Shown piece by piece: positions 25,671 to 35,565 of a stretch of DNA of 64,000 nucleotides. The stretch comes from Vibrio gangliei (lineage in GTDB: Bacteria > Pseudomonadota > Gammaproteobacteria > Enterobacterales > Vibrionaceae): contig NZ_AP021870.1 in the NCBI RefSeq assembly GCF_026001925.1, positions 1-64,000 of the forward strand, in the 5' to 3' direction. The notes beneath the pieces were generated by a model. The model ran no database searches. It had not been told where the DNA came from and saw only the letters and a program-made list of their open reading frames with translations. Position 1 is the first letter of the stretch; every line of letters begins with the position of its first letter. The translations under genes were made by a program, and so were the position numbers.

Positions 25671-27371
25671 TTATTTAGTGGGAATTAAAGGTCGTACCGG
25701 TTTCTCACCTCGCTGGGTGTGTTGCCAGTCTGGCGCAATCCAAACCGGGACATCAGCGGACGAAAGCAAAGGTCGACCCAGAATCATATCGGCAGCTCTC
25801 TCGGCTACCATGATGGTTGGCGCGTTTAAGTTTCCATTTGGAATAACAGGGAAAACTGAGGAGTCAATGACACGTAGTTTGTTAATACCCAACACGCGAC
25901 ATTCTTTATCGACGACTGCCATTGGATCATCATTTGCCCCCATTTTGCAGGTACAAGATGGGTGGTAGGCACTTTCAACGTTTTCTTTTACCCATTGATC
26001 TATGGCTTGATCGGATTCCACTTCAAGGCCGGGTTGAATTTCTCTGCCTCGGAAGTCGTCCATGGCTGGTTGAGCTAAAATTTCACGCGTGAGACGAATA
26101 CAATCACGCCAATCTTGACGGTCTTGCTCGGTTGAAATGTAATTAAACTCAATACGTGGTTTGGCATGTGGATCGTTAGACTCAATCCGAACTTGACCAC
26201 GGCTTTCAGGTTTATTCGGCCCGACGTGGACTTGGAAACCATGGCCATCGAATGCGGCTCGGCCATCGTAACGCATAGCAGCAGGTAAGAAGTGATATTG
26301 AATATTCGGCCACTTCAATCCTTCTCTTGAACGTATGAAGGCACAAGATTCAAAGTGGTTGGTTGCGCCTAGCCCTGTGCGTTTTAAAACCCATTCAGCC
26401 CCGATCAAGCCTTTACTGATTAGACCTAGCTTGCTGTTTAATGTGATGGGTTGCTTACACTCATATTGGAAATACACTTCTAAATGGTCTTGCAGATTTT
26501 CGCCGACACCTGATAATTCGTGTGTTAACTCTACGCCAGCGTTTTTTAGTGTGTCGCGAGAACCAATACCGGATAATTGCAGTAATTGCACAGAACCAAT
26601 CGAACCGGCACAAGAAATGACTTCTTTACTGGCATAAACCTGAGTGATTTCACCTGACTTTTCGAACTCAATTCCACGGGCTGTTTTATCTTCTAATAAG
26701 ATTTTACGAGCCACAATTCCAGTTAGTAAGGTGAGATTCGGACGTTTCAGTGCGCGACGTAGGTAAGCATTAGAGGTCGAAGCTCGCACGCCGCCATCAA
26801 CCGTCATGTGCATGGGACCAAAGCCTTCTTGTTGATAGGCATTGTAGTCTTGCGTTTCTGGATAGCCGGCTTCTTTTCCTGCATCAATAAAGGCTTGATA
26901 TAAAGGATTACGCTCCATGTTATTACCATTACATGTGCCAACAGGGCCATGATCACCTCGGTATTCATTACCACCGTAGATCCAGCTTTCAGCTTTACGG
27001 AAATAAGGTAAACAGTTTTGGTAATTCCAGCCTTGTGCGCCAGATTCTTCCCATTGATCAAAATCGCAAGCATGACCACGGACATAAACCATACCGTTAA
27101 TGGATGAGCTGCCGCCGAGGACTTTTCCGCGAGGACAATGTAATTGCCTGCCATCTAAGCCTTTTTCTGCTTTGGTTTCAAATTGCCAAGCATACTTATC
27201 ACTATTCATTGGGTAAGAAAGCGCGGTCGGCATTTGTATAAAAATACTTTTATCGCTACCACCAGCTTCTAATAATAAAACGTTATGTTCACCAGATTCG
27301 CTGAGTCGATCGGCTAATACACAGCCGGCCGAACCCGCGCCGACGATAATATAATCGTAGCGTTTTTCCAT
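25671..27371 (-). CDS. betA: Choline dehydrogenase
   Basis: 566 residues, GMC oxidoreductase family, the usual BetA length. It oxidises choline to betaine aldehyde at the inner membrane. The FAD dinucleotide fold starts at [21 protein letters not shown]; the GMC signature [22 protein letters not shown] follows near residue 80 and the catalytic His lies in [13 protein letters not shown]. The ATG at 27371 begins the protein at the proper position, with GGAG 10 nt upstream. It follows betB and precedes the transporter genes. Confidence 0.96.
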   Translation of the reverse strand: MEKRYDYIIVGAGSAGCVLADRLSESGEHNVLLLEAGGSDKSIFIQMPTALSYPMNSDKYAWQFETKAEKGLDGRQLHCPRGKVLGGSSSINGMVYVRGHACDFDQWEESGAQGWNYQNCLPYFRKAESWIYGGNEYRGDHGPVGTCNGNNMERNPLYQAFIDAGKEAGYPETQDYNAYQQEGFGPMHMTVDGGVRASTSNAYLRRALKRPNLTLLTGIVARKILLEDKTARGIEFEKSGEITQVYASKEVISCAGSIGSVQLLQLSGIGSRDTLKNAGVELTHELSGVGENLQDHLEVYFQYECKQPITLNSKLGLISKGLIGAEWVLKRTGLGATNHFESCAFIRSREGLKWPNIQYHFLPAAMRYDGRAAFDGHGFQVHVGPNKPESRGQVRIESNDPHAKPRIEFNYISTEQDRQDWRDCIRLTREILAQPAMDDFRGREIQPGLEVESDQAIDQWVKENVESAYHPSCTCKMGANDDPMAVVDKECRVLGINKLRVIDSSVFPVIPNGNLNAPTIMVAERAADMILGRPLLSSADVPVWIAPDWQHTQRGEKPVRPLIPTK

Positions 27372-27459
27372 AAGAGAGATTCTCCGCTTGTTGTTAAGAA
27401 AGTGTCGATACAATCACTCAGCGAGGCCGTCTCACTGAGTGATGAAATACATCGACGAC

Positions 27460-28920
27460 TTATTGATATGGGCTTTCGAAGTCACCGAGATGCACAAATA
27501 CACTCTTGGTTTGTGTATAACTCAATAACGTTTCGGTGCCATTTTCGCGACCAATGCCTGAGTGTTTATAGCCACCGACAGGCATTTCAGCGGGTGAGTC
27601 TCCCCACGTATTTATCCAGCAAATACCGGCTTGTAGCTGGTGGATGACGCGATGAGCGCGTGCAAGATCTTGAGTGAATACGCCTGCCGCTAAGCCATAA
27701 TCTGTGGCATTCGCTCGTGCTATCACTTCATCTTCATTTTTAAAAGGCAGCACAGACATTACAGGGCCAAAGATTTCTTGTTTAACGTGTGTCATGTGAT
27801 CTTCACAATCAACAAATACCGTCGGTGCAACAAAATTCCCTTTACTCAATTCACCATCTGTAACTTGATAACCACCTGTAAGTAATCTGGCACCGCTGTT
27901 TTTGGCGGTTTCTATTGCACCTAAAACTTTATCTAAATGTGGTTTAGAGATCAGAGCGCCAACTTGGGTGTTGATATCCATAGGATCGCCAATGATCATT
28001 TTTTCAGTTCGGGCTTTTAATTGGTTAATGAATGCTTGATAAATGGTCTCATGAACAAAAACTCGGGTACCATGAGTACATACTTCACCCTGAGTATAAA
28101 AATTGGCGACCATAGCTGCAGATACCGCTTGATCTAGTTTGGCATCATCAAAGATCACTAAAGGAGATTTACCACCTAGTTCCATGGTGACGGATTTCAA
28201 GGTTTTGGCACTGTCTCCCATTACGGCTTTGCCGGTTCCTGACTCACCAGTGAAAGAGACCTTGGCAATATCAGGGTGAGCAGTGAGCATTTGCCCAACT
28301 CGGTAGTCACCTTGAATAACATTGAATACGCCATCTGGAACCCCTGCTTGCGTAAATATCTCTGCGAGTTTGAGGGCTGAAAGTGGGGTTTCTTCCGATG
28401 GTTTGAAAATCATGACATTACCTGCGGCTAAAGCTGGTGCTGATTTCCACATCGCAATTTGAATAGGGTAGTTCCAAGCGCCAATACCGGCACAAATACC
28501 TAATGGTTCACGTCGTGTATAGAAAAATTGCTCTTCACTGAGTGGTTGCTGAGTGCCTTGCAAGCTCGGTATGAGATTGGCGTAGTATTCAATGACATCA
28601 GCACCGGTTGTAATATCAACTTCCAAAGCTTCTTGTAGTGGTTTACCGGTATCTGCCACTTCTAAAGCCGCCAGCTCATCGTTTCGTGCTCTAAGTATTT
28701 CAACCGCTTTTAATAAAATGCGACTACGTTCAACTGCGCTCATTTTAGACCATACTTCAAATCCTTGTTTTGCTGACTCGATGGCTTTGTTGAGATCTGC
28801 TTGTGACGCTTGACCAATTTCGTCAATGGTTTCGCCGTTAGCTGGGTTAATAGTGTTGAAAGTTTCACCTGAAGTTGCGGCGGTTAATTGACCGTGAATG
28901 TACAAAGTTTCCGTTGTCAT
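27460..28920 (-). CDS. betB: Betaine aldehyde dehydrogenase
   Basis: 486 residues, NAD(P)-dependent aldehyde dehydrogenase that makes glycine betaine from betaine aldehyde. The catalytic Glu is in [12 protein letters not shown] and the catalytic Cys in [12 protein letters not shown]; the coenzyme loop is at [32 protein letters not shown] near the C-terminus is typical of BetB. The ATG follows AGG by 7 nt. It lies 21 nt after betI and upstream of betA, as in other betIBA operons. Confidence 0.96.
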   Translation of the reverse strand: MTTETLYIHGQLTAATSGETFNTINPANGETIDEIGQASQADLNKAIESAKQGFEVWSKMSAVERSRILLKAVEILRARNDELAALEVADTGKPLQEALEVDITTGADVIEYYANLIPSLQGTQQPLSEEQFFYTRREPLGICAGIGAWNYPIQIAMWKSAPALAAGNVMIFKPSEETPLSALKLAEIFTQAGVPDGVFNVIQGDYRVGQMLTAHPDIAKVSFTGESGTGKAVMGDSAKTLKSVTMELGGKSPLVIFDDAKLDQAVSAAMVANFYTQGEVCTHGTRVFVHETIYQAFINQLKARTEKMIIGDPMDINTQVGALISKPHLDKVLGAIETAKNSGARLLTGGYQVTDGELSKGNFVAPTVFVDCEDHMTHVKQEIFGPVMSVLPFKNEDEVIARANATDYGLAAGVFTQDLARAHRVIHQLQAGICWINTWGDSPAEMPVGGYKHSGIGRENGTETLLSYTQTKSVFVHLGDFESPYQ

Positions 28921-28941
28921 ATAAAAACCTAATAATGTCTT

Positions 28942-29544
28942 TTAAAGTGAAGATTGTTGATAGAAAGCAAGCTGAGTATTGAGGTAATCATTGATTATTT
29001 GGCGTGCTTTCTCTGCATCAATTCCCTCTGGATTTAAGGTGCCACGTAACCAAATACCATCAATTAAAGAGGCAATTCCGTGGGCGACTAAGTGGGCTTG
29101 CTCTGTAGGTAAAAGCGCTTTTAATTCGATTCTTAAATGGGAAAGCAAACGCTGTTCATTCACGCGCTGAAGCCTTTTCAATTGGGCGTCATGCATAGAA
29201 TAAGACCAAAATGCCAACCAGGTTTTTGCTACTTTATTTTCAGCCTGAAAGCCTTCAAAGTTGGCATTAACTATTCCAATAATACGCTGTTGATGGGCGT
29301 TTTTTGGTAACCCACTGAGTTCGATTTTTACCGTGTTTGATAGCTCTCTGAGAATGGCTCGCATGGTTTCTTCTAATAGCCCATGTTTGCCACCGAAATA
29401 ATGGTTAATGATGCCCGTTGACACCCCTGCTTCTTTACTGATGAGTGAAATGCTCGCGCTGTGTAATCCGACTCTTTCAATCACCGCCATTGTGGCTTTG
29501 ACAAGCTGAGGTTTTCTAATATCTGGCATTCCAACTTTCGGCAT
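28942..29544 (-). CDS. betI: TetR family repressor of choline-betaine genes
   Basis: 200 residues. The N-terminal helix-turn-helix ([30 protein letters not shown]) is near identical in layout to E. coli BetI, and the sensor domain keeps [20 protein letters not shown]. BetI represses the bet genes and is released by choline. The ATG at 29544 gives the BetI start [14 protein letters not shown]; the longer frame adds four residues with no better ribosome site. First gene of the six-gene operon, so it is probably autoregulated through the palindrome just upstream. Confidence 0.93.
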   Translation of the reverse strand: MPKVGMPDIRKPQLVKATMAVIERVGLHSASISLISKEAGVSTGIINHYFGGKHGLLEETMRAILRELSNTVKIELSGLPKNAHQQRIIGIVNANFEGFQAENKVAKTWLAFWSYSMHDAQLKRLQRVNEQRLLSHLRIELKALLPTEQAHLVAHGIASLIDGIWLRGTLNPEGIDAEKARQIINDYLNTQLAFYQQSSL

Positions 29545-29563
29545 TTTTGAACCCATTTATTTT

Positions 29564-29588
29564 TTATTGAACGGTTAATTAACAATAA
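29564..29588. promoter_or_regulatory. Candidate BetI operator
   Basis: An imperfect 25-bp palindrome has ends TTATTG (29564-29569) and CAATAA (29583-29588) around a TTAATTAA-containing centre. It lies 20 bp upstream of the betI start, where a repressor would block the promoter. Known BetI operators have a related TTGAAC-containing palindrome; TTGAAC is present here in the left arm. Confidence 0.45.
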
Positions 29589-29760
29589 TGTTACATGCTT
29601 AATGTTTAGAGTTCAAATTAATTGAGTGGCTTTTTTGTAGTGGTGTTGAAATGGTTTAATAATATTGTATTGTTTATCAGTTGGTTATGATTATTGAAGG
29701 GGTTTTAATTGAATGAATTTAGTTACGGATGTAATGAGTTATTTGAGGTGGTGTAAGCGA

Positions 29761-29792
29761 AAAAATGCCAACCAGATAGGGCTGGTTGGCAT
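29761..29792 (-). terminator. Terminator of irgA
   Basis: A perfect 11-bp stem (ATGCCAACCAG 29765-29775, CTGGTTGGCAT 29782-29792) with loop ATAGGG is followed leftwards by a T-run, so it ends the minus-strand irgA transcript whose stop is at 29826. It repeats the hairpin at 22459 with one compensated pair. Confidence 0.85.
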
Positions 29793-29825
29793 TGTTGAGA
29801 TTAACTTGAAGGTGAATCGGCGTGA

Positions 29826-31769
29826 TTAAAAGCCTACATTCATGCCGACCCAGTAACGGCGGCCGTCTTCGACATAACCGTATTCTTCATAGGTCACTTC
29901 TTCATCGAGCAAGTTGTAAACCGCGGCATTAACCGAAACGTTGCTGGTTAACTGATAACTCACACCCATATCCCAGAAGGTGTAAGACGGTGCGATTAGG
30001 CTGCTAGAGGATGGGCCTGTTGTCGGGTTCATTTCTTCACCACGATAAGTGACTTGTGTCCAAGCTTCTAAGTCTGCTGTGGCTTGCCATGAAAGATCGG
30101 TACTGAATAAGTGTTTCGGCAATTGAACTAAAGGTTGACCTTTGTATTCGCCTGATTTTTGCTCAGAGTCATTAAAGGTATAGCTAGCATTCCAGAATAA
30201 GCTGTCACCTAGTGGCGTACCTAGAGCAAATTCCACCCCTTGTGTCTCGGCCTTATCTACGTTTGTGCGTTTAGTTGCGACGTTACCGCTGCTATTGATT
30301 GGGCCACAACTTGGGCAGGCGACACGAGTAATTTTATCTTTAAAGTCGTTATGGAAAACAGTGACGGATGAAGTTAAGCCAAAATCAGCCTGATAGTTTA
30401 AGCTAATTTCTTGGTTTACTGAGGTTTCTGGTTTTAGATCCGGGTCGCCATAAATATCACCACCTCGGCTACCTTGAGCCCAATCCGCAGAAGTTTCACG
30501 TAAAGTTGGGGCGCGATAACCGGTTGATACACCACCTTTTAATACCCAGTTTGGTGTAATGCTCCACACACCGTATGCACGTGGGCTGACGTGTGTACCG
30601 TAGTTTTCATCGTCATCTAAACGCGCGCCGACGGTTAAGCTAAATGAATCGACAATTGCCCATTCATCTTCTAAGAAGAAGGCATAACGGTAATTATCAA
30701 GCTCAGTTAAATCGGAAGCACTGTTAGAAGTGTAATCTTCTAGTTTTTCGTATGTGTATTCAAAACCTGATGTCAAAGTATGAGAATAAATAGGGGTGAC
30801 AAGGCTAGTTTTGAATACCGTGTTCATGCTTTCCATTTCACGGGTTTTGTTTTCTGAATCTTCATACTGTAGGTACGTATTTGACGTGCCTATTACGCCC
30901 CAGTTACCTTCGTGTGCAATTGCATAGTTGGTGCGTTTGTACTCATCTAAAGAATCTTCACATCCACCACGACAACCTTCCGTTGCAACTGATTTTCCGA
31001 CTGTGCCAGCACGAGATTGTTCACTGATGCCTGCTTCTAATGAGAGTTCATGGTCGTCATTAAGGTGATAAATCAGTTTAGAGTTGAAGCTGTTGAGCTC
31101 TTTATCTTCATAGCCGTTCACGATGTTATCTTCATCACGAACCGTGGTTTGTCCGTTAAATTGCGCGGTCAGCTTTTTTGTTAGAGGACCTGTTACAAAG
31201 AAGTTTGCACTGCGCTCGTCTCCTGAATCACGGTCTTCCTGAATTGTAGTGCCAAGTTGCACATTACCATGCCACTGTTGGCTATCTTTACGAGTGATAA
31301 TGTTGATCACACCACCAATCGCATCTGAGCCATAAAGCGTCGACATCGGGCCTCGGATGACCTCAATACGCTCAATCGCTTCTAAAGGAGGTAACCAACC
31401 TGCTTCAATACCTGGGCCGTCACTGTTTGGACGAGTTTGACGTGAAGATTGACGTTTACCATCGACCAAAATCAACGTGTACTGAGAGCCCATACCGCGG
31501 ATACTGATGTCTTTGTTATCGCCGCCACCGGTCACGGTAACGCCGGGGACACTTTTCAGTGCGTCTGTTACATCTCGATAATATTTACTATCAAGCTCAT
31601 CTCGCGAGATCACACTGATACTCGCAGGGGCTTTCATTTGGGTTTGTTCATAGCCTGAAGCCGTAACAACCATGGTTTCTGTTGATTCTGATGAGGGCGC
31701 AGCGTGTGCGCTTGTGGCCAATAAAATAGAACCCGCCAAAGTAGAGAGCGGTAAACGGTAGCTAGACAT
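29826..31769 (-). CDS. irgA: TonB-dependent catechol siderophore receptor IrgA
   Basis: 647 residues. A signal peptide ends near residue 23 (SAHA-APSS), followed by the TonB box ETMVVTAS. The plug domain has SVPGVTVTGGG, ISIRGMGSQYTLILVDGKRQSSRQTRPN and IERIEVIRGPMSTLYGSDAIGGVINI, and the barrel ends EDGRRYWVGMNVGF with terminal Phe as outer-membrane proteins do. These stretches agree closely with V. cholerae IrgA, an enterobactin-type receptor induced by iron limitation. A Fur box lies in its promoter, and the divergent LysR gene is its activator in V. cholerae (IrgB). Confidence 0.93.
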   Translation of the reverse strand: MSSYRLPLSTLAGSILLATSAHAAPSSESTETMVVTASGYEQTQMKAPASISVISRDELDSKYYRDVTDALKSVPGVTVTGGGDNKDISIRGMGSQYTLILVDGKRQSSRQTRPNSDGPGIEAGWLPPLEAIERIEVIRGPMSTLYGSDAIGGVINIITRKDSQQWHGNVQLGTTIQEDRDSGDERSANFFVTGPLTKKLTAQFNGQTTVRDEDNIVNGYEDKELNSFNSKLIYHLNDDHELSLEAGISEQSRAGTVGKSVATEGCRGGCEDSLDEYKRTNYAIAHEGNWGVIGTSNTYLQYEDSENKTREMESMNTVFKTSLVTPIYSHTLTSGFEYTYEKLEDYTSNSASDLTELDNYRYAFFLEDEWAIVDSFSLTVGARLDDDENYGTHVSPRAYGVWSITPNWVLKGGVSTGYRAPTLRETSADWAQGSRGGDIYGDPDLKPETSVNQEISLNYQADFGLTSSVTVFHNDFKDKITRVACPSCGPINSSGNVATKRTNVDKAETQGVEFALGTPLGDSLFWNASYTFNDSEQKSGEYKGQPLVQLPKHLFSTDLSWQATADLEAWTQVTYRGEEMNPTTGPSSSSLIAPSYTFWDMGVSYQLTSNVSVNAAVYNLLDEEVTYEEYGYVEDGRRYWVGMNVGF

Positions 31770-31781
31770 TATTATTCCTTT

Positions 31782-31800
31782 AAATGATAATGATTCTTAA
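31782..31800. promoter_or_regulatory. Fur box between irgA and irgB
   Basis: AAATGATAATGATTCTTAA resembles the Fur consensus GATAATGATAATCATTATC; two adjacent NATNAT hexamers are intact. It sits 13-31 bp upstream of the irgA start and in the shared promoter region of irgB. Confidence 0.7.
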
Positions 31801-31881
31801 ATTCATTAGCGATTATTGCGATATTGTGGGTTATTGAATAGATCAATGAGTGGAACAGGGCGTTCCAATAATGGGATTGAG

Positions 31882-32880
31882 ATGAAAACTGAACTACAAG
31901 GCATTCGAGCTTTTGCGGCGTTAAGTCGTTATCACAGTGTGACGGCTGCAGCTAAGGCGTTAAATCAACCAAAATCCACCTTAAGTCGCCGTTTGGCGCA
32001 ACTAGAGTCGGAGCTTGGACAGTCTTTGTTTATTAAACAGGGATCACGTTTGATGCTCACAAGAGCAGGTGAAGTGTTTGCAGATTATTGCGAACGTTTA
32101 TTGATGATGGCGGAAGAGTCGCAAAATGCGCTGCAATCGTTAAAGCAAAGTGTCAGTGGCGAAGTGACGATTCTGGCGCCACAAAGCCTAGTTCGAGGCT
32201 GGTTACGTAAAGAATTGCAACGTTTTCTAGAGCAACATTCTCAGGTCAATATACGTTTACTGACAGAGTATCGTGATGAGTATTTGCAGCAAGAGCCGGA
32301 TATTGTGTTATCCATTGGTGAGAAGAAATTAACCGGAACCTGGCGTAAAAAAACGCTTGGATATTGGCAATTCGGACTGTATGCCTCTCCAGAATATCTC
32401 AAGCAGCATGAAAAACTCACCCATCCTCAGCAGTTGAATCTGCATCAATGGTTGCCTTATGAACCTGAGCAGAGCCACAGTATTTGTTTATCAAATGGGC
32501 AAGAACATTGCGTCGTTATGCCGCCAATAAGCCGGTTAACCAGTGACAATCTTATGATGCAACTGGAGTCGATATCGAGTGGAAGTGGTATTGGGTTACT
32601 TCCAACTTGGACGGCAAATAATTATTTACGCGCTCATCCAGGCAATATTGAGCCTTGCTTGACTGATTGGTACAGCGCGGCAAGACCGATAGTCTGTTAC
32701 TTTGCGGCAGGTGTATTGCCATTGAGGGTTCAAACTTTGATAAAAGCCTTAAATGATAATACACCTAAAGAGTGGTTGGAGCCTTTTAATAATAAGGCAA
32801 CACGAAGCGACTCAAATCAAGAGAAATACAAACACATGCGTTTGCCATCGACTTCGATGACATTGAATGGGGTTTCATAA
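31882..32880 (+). CDS. irgB: LysR family regulator, IrgB-like
   Basis: 332 residues. The N-terminal winged helix-turn-helix is complete (AFAALSRYHSVTAAAKALNQPKSTLSRRLAQLESELGQSLF, residues about 10-50), followed by a co-inducer-binding domain. In V. cholerae irgB is divergent from irgA and activates it; the arrangement is the same here. The ATG at 31882 is preceded by GGGA at 6 nt spacing; the 22 extra residues of the longer frame look non-coding. The last 64 bp overlap the convergent vctC gene on the other strand, which adds a tail unlike usual LysR ends. Confidence 0.88.
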   Translation: MKTELQGIRAFAALSRYHSVTAAAKALNQPKSTLSRRLAQLESELGQSLFIKQGSRLMLTRAGEVFADYCERLLMMAEESQNALQSLKQSVSGEVTILAPQSLVRGWLRKELQRFLEQHSQVNIRLLTEYRDEYLQQEPDIVLSIGEKKLTGTWRKKTLGYWQFGLYASPEYLKQHEKLTHPQQLNLHQWLPYEPEQSHSICLSNGQEHCVVMPPISRLTSDNLMMQLESISSGSGIGLLPTWTANNYLRAHPGNIEPCLTDWYSAARPIVCYFAAGVLPLRVQTLIKALNDNTPKEWLEPFNNKATRSDSNQEKYKHMRLPSTSMTLNGVS

Positions 32881-33575
32881 ATCTCTGAGAGTACTTGGGC
32901 GTCTATGACTTGTGCGGTTGCGCCTTTTGCCACGATTTCACCTTTTTTGAGTGCGATGATGGTGTCGGCGTAACAAGAAGCAAAATTGATGTCATGGATC
33001 ACAATCACTACGGCTTTGTTCAGTTCATGAGCGAGACGGCGGATGGTAGCCATGATCTGCAACGAGTGCTTGATGTCCAAGTTATTGAGCGGTTCATCTA
33101 AAAATACATAGTCAGTATCTTGCGCCATTACCATAGCAATAAAGGCGAGTTGTCTTTGTCCACCACTGAGTTCATCGAGATATTGATACTGGATCTTGCC
33201 TAAATCTAGGTATTCAATGGCAGTATCAATCACTTGATTATCTTCGGCTTTTAAATTGCCTTGGCAGTAAGGAAAGCGGCCAAAAGAAATCAGCTCACGT
33301 ACGGTAAAGCGTAGTGATACGGTATTAGCTTGTCTAAGAACGGATAAACGTTTTGCTAATGCTTTGGTGTCCCATTCCACTAGCTCTTTGCCCTCAATCC
33401 AAACTTCGCCCTGATCTCGTCTTAATAAACGGCCTGCCATCGAGAGTAAGGTGCTTTTTCCTGCTCCATTCGGGCCGATAATGGCGGTGACTTTGCCTTT
33501 TTCAAACTCGGCACTGGCATTTTGTACAACAGGATGTTCGCCAAAATATTTTGTTAATTGTTTTAATTCGATCAT
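32817..33575 (-). CDS. vctC: Catechol siderophore ABC transporter ATP-binding protein
   Basis: 252 residues, FepC/VctC type. Walker A GPNGAGKSTLLSMAGRLL, signature LSGGQRQLAFIAMVMAQ and Walker B DYVFLDEPLNNLDIKHS are intact. It drives import of iron-catechol complexes through the VctD-VctG permease. The ATG follows the vctG stop by 2 nt. Its 3' end overlaps the convergent irgB by 64 bp. Confidence 0.9.
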   Translation of the reverse strand: MIELKQLTKYFGEHPVVQNASAEFEKGKVTAIIGPNGAGKSTLLSMAGRLLRRDQGEVWIEGKELVEWDTKALAKRLSVLRQANTVSLRFTVRELISFGRFPYCQGNLKAEDNQVIDTAIEYLDLGKIQYQYLDELSGGQRQLAFIAMVMAQDTDYVFLDEPLNNLDIKHSLQIMATIRRLAHELNKAVVIVIHDINFASCYADTIIALKKGEIVAKGATAQVIDAQVLSEIYETPFNVIEVDGKRMCLYFS

Positions 33576-33577
33576 GC

Positions 33578-34621
33578 TTACACCACTTTGTTGCGTAGTA
33601 ATAAATATAAGAAATACAGACCACCGACAAAATTAATGATGACACTAAGGGTGGTTTCAAAACCAAAGGCTTTTTCAACTACCCATTGTCCAGTCAGCAA
33701 GGTTGCTACAGACATCAAGCCACAGGCAGTAAGTAAGTACTTATGTTGGTAGGTTCGCAACCATTCTCGGGTGAGATTTGTGATCAATAAACCAAAGAAC
33801 ATAATGGGGCCGATGAGCGCGGTGGAAATGGCTATCAGTACCGATGAGAGTAATAAAATCGTACGAGTGGTACGTTTAATATCGACACCTAAGCTGGTGG
33901 CGTTATCCCGGTCTAATAGATAAACATCTAAAGTTCGATGCAATTTAAATAACCAGGTGGTAACGATGGCTAAAGCAGGAAGTGTCCAGTAGACCAGTTC
34001 GACATGAATGTTATTAAAACTGGCAAACATGTTGGATTGAACGCTAGCAAACTCATCGGGGTCCATAAGCATGGTTAAGAATGATGAGCCACTCTGGAAT
34101 AATTGTCCGAAAATCACACCGAGTAATAATAGGGAAATGATGTTACTGGCGGAATAACGGAAATACAGTAAAAACAGCACCAATGAAAATGCCATCATTA
34201 ACACGACTGAAATGGAAAAGTTCAGTACAGAATTGGTCATCATCACACTAAGCCCACCAAATACAGTCACAACCAAAACTTGGATGAGCATATAAAGGGA
34301 GTCAAACCCCATAATACTTGGCGTCAATATCCGATTATTGGTGATGGTTTGAAAACAAAAAGAAGACAAGCCAATGGCAAATCCTGCAATTACCATCGAA
34401 AGCACTTTAGGAATACGTCGAGATAAAAAGTATTCATAGTTATCGGCGTTTAAGCCGTAGCCGATAAACAACGCCGCCATCACGACACTTATGATCAGTA
34501 ATAGCCATATTTTGGATTTATCGGTAAACATGGCTTTTGTCGACGTCGCTTTTGTAAACATCGCTTTGAGTGAAAGGTGCTTGGTCAAAAAATGGCTTTT
34601 CATCGATCTATTACTGCTCAT
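33578..34621 (-). CDS. vctG: Catechol siderophore ABC transporter permease VctG
   Basis: 347 residues, FecCD family with about nine hydrophobic segments. Conserved stretches include RIPKVLSMVIAGFAIGLSSFCFQTITNNRILTP and, near the C-terminus, IGPIMFFGLLITNLTREW. The first 35 residues are an unusual hydrophilic extension with an internal repeat of KAMFT, so a later start near the ATG for MFTDKSK is possible. Its start overlaps the vctD end by 11 nt, a sign of coupling. Confidence 0.88.
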   Translation of the reverse strand: MSSNRSMKSHFLTKHLSLKAMFTKATSTKAMFTDKSKIWLLLIISVVMAALFIGYGLNADNYEYFLSRRIPKVLSMVIAGFAIGLSSFCFQTITNNRILTPSIMGFDSLYMLIQVLVVTVFGGLSVMMTNSVLNFSISVVLMMAFSLVLFLLYFRYSASNIISLLLLGVIFGQLFQSGSSFLTMLMDPDEFASVQSNMFASFNNIHVELVYWTLPALAIVTTWLFKLHRTLDVYLLDRDNATSLGVDIKRTTRTILLLSSVLIAISTALIGPIMFFGLLITNLTREWLRTYQHKYLLTACGLMSVATLLTGQWVVEKAFGFETTLSVIINFVGGLYFLYLLLRNKVV

Positions 34622-35549
34622 TTTTCATCCCCTTTAATACCAGCAAAATAAACACGCTGCCGCCAAGTAGGCTGATCACCATTGAAATTGGGATTTCATA
34701 AGGGAAGATAAGAATCCGTCCAACCACATCGCATGCCAATACAAAGATGGCGCCTAAAATAGCAGTACGGGGAATGTTCTTGCGTAAATTGTCACCATAA
34801 AAGCGGTTGACCAAATTTGGAACAATCAATCCCAAAAATGGCAATTGGCCGACAATCATGACCACGGTTGCCGACATGATAGAGACGAGCGCTACCCCGA
34901 TAGTCATAACCTGTTGGTAATTGAGGCCAAGATTAATGGCAAAGTCTTTGCCCATACCGACTGCGGAAATTCGGGTGGCGTAGAGATAGCTAAAAATCGC
35001 CATTGGTAGCGCAATATAAAGTAGCTCAAAGTTACCGGATAGAATGGTCGCGAAATTAGCGACAGCCCAGCTAGATAAGTTCTGTAGTGCGTCGTATTTG
35101 TAAGCAATAAAAGTGGCGACGGAAGAGATGATATTGCCAAAAATGATGCCAATCAGAGGAACGAATACCGCATTCTTAAACTGAATGCGCTGAATCAACT
35201 GCACAAAGAATAGGGTACCCGCCATTGAGGTCGCAAAAATGAGCCACAATTGATCACCGTTGCCAAAAATAACTAAACTCAGCACAAAGCCGAGCATGGC
35301 GCACTCAATCGTGCCTGATGTGGAAGGGGCCGCAAATCGGTTTTGGCTGATTTGTTGCATAATAAGGCCCGCAATACTTAACCCACCACCGGCCAATAAA
35401 ATAGCCAGTAAACGAGGAATACGGCTAGAAATAAATAATTGCCAAGCACTGGCATCACCTGCAAAAAGGTGGGCAACCGATACGTTACCCACCCCAACAA
35501 ACAATGAAGCAATACTTAGGCAGACTAAAATAAACAGCAATTTAGTCAC
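34611..35549 (-). CDS. vctD: Catechol siderophore ABC transporter permease VctD
   Basis: 312 residues, FecCD family, GTG start with GAGG about 5 nt upstream. Landmarks: SRIPRLLAILLAGGGLSIAGLIMQQISQNRFAAPSTSG and VGQLPFLGLIVPNLVNRFYGDN. It pairs with VctG to form the inner-membrane channel. The gene follows vctP by 16 nt in the same operon. Confidence 0.9.
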   Translation of the reverse strand: MTKLLFILVCLSIASLFVGVGNVSVAHLFAGDASAWQLFISSRIPRLLAILLAGGGLSIAGLIMQQISQNRFAAPSTSGTIECAMLGFVLSLVIFGNGDQLWLIFATSMAGTLFFVQLIQRIQFKNAVFVPLIGIIFGNIISSVATFIAYKYDALQNLSSWAVANFATILSGNFELLYIALPMAIFSYLYATRISAVGMGKDFAINLGLNYQQVMTIGVALVSIMSATVVMIVGQLPFLGLIVPNLVNRFYGDNLRKNIPRTAILGAIFVLACDVVGRILIFPYEIPISMVISLLGGSVFILLVLKGMKNEQ

Positions 35550-35565
35550 AGCAACCTCAGAGTGA

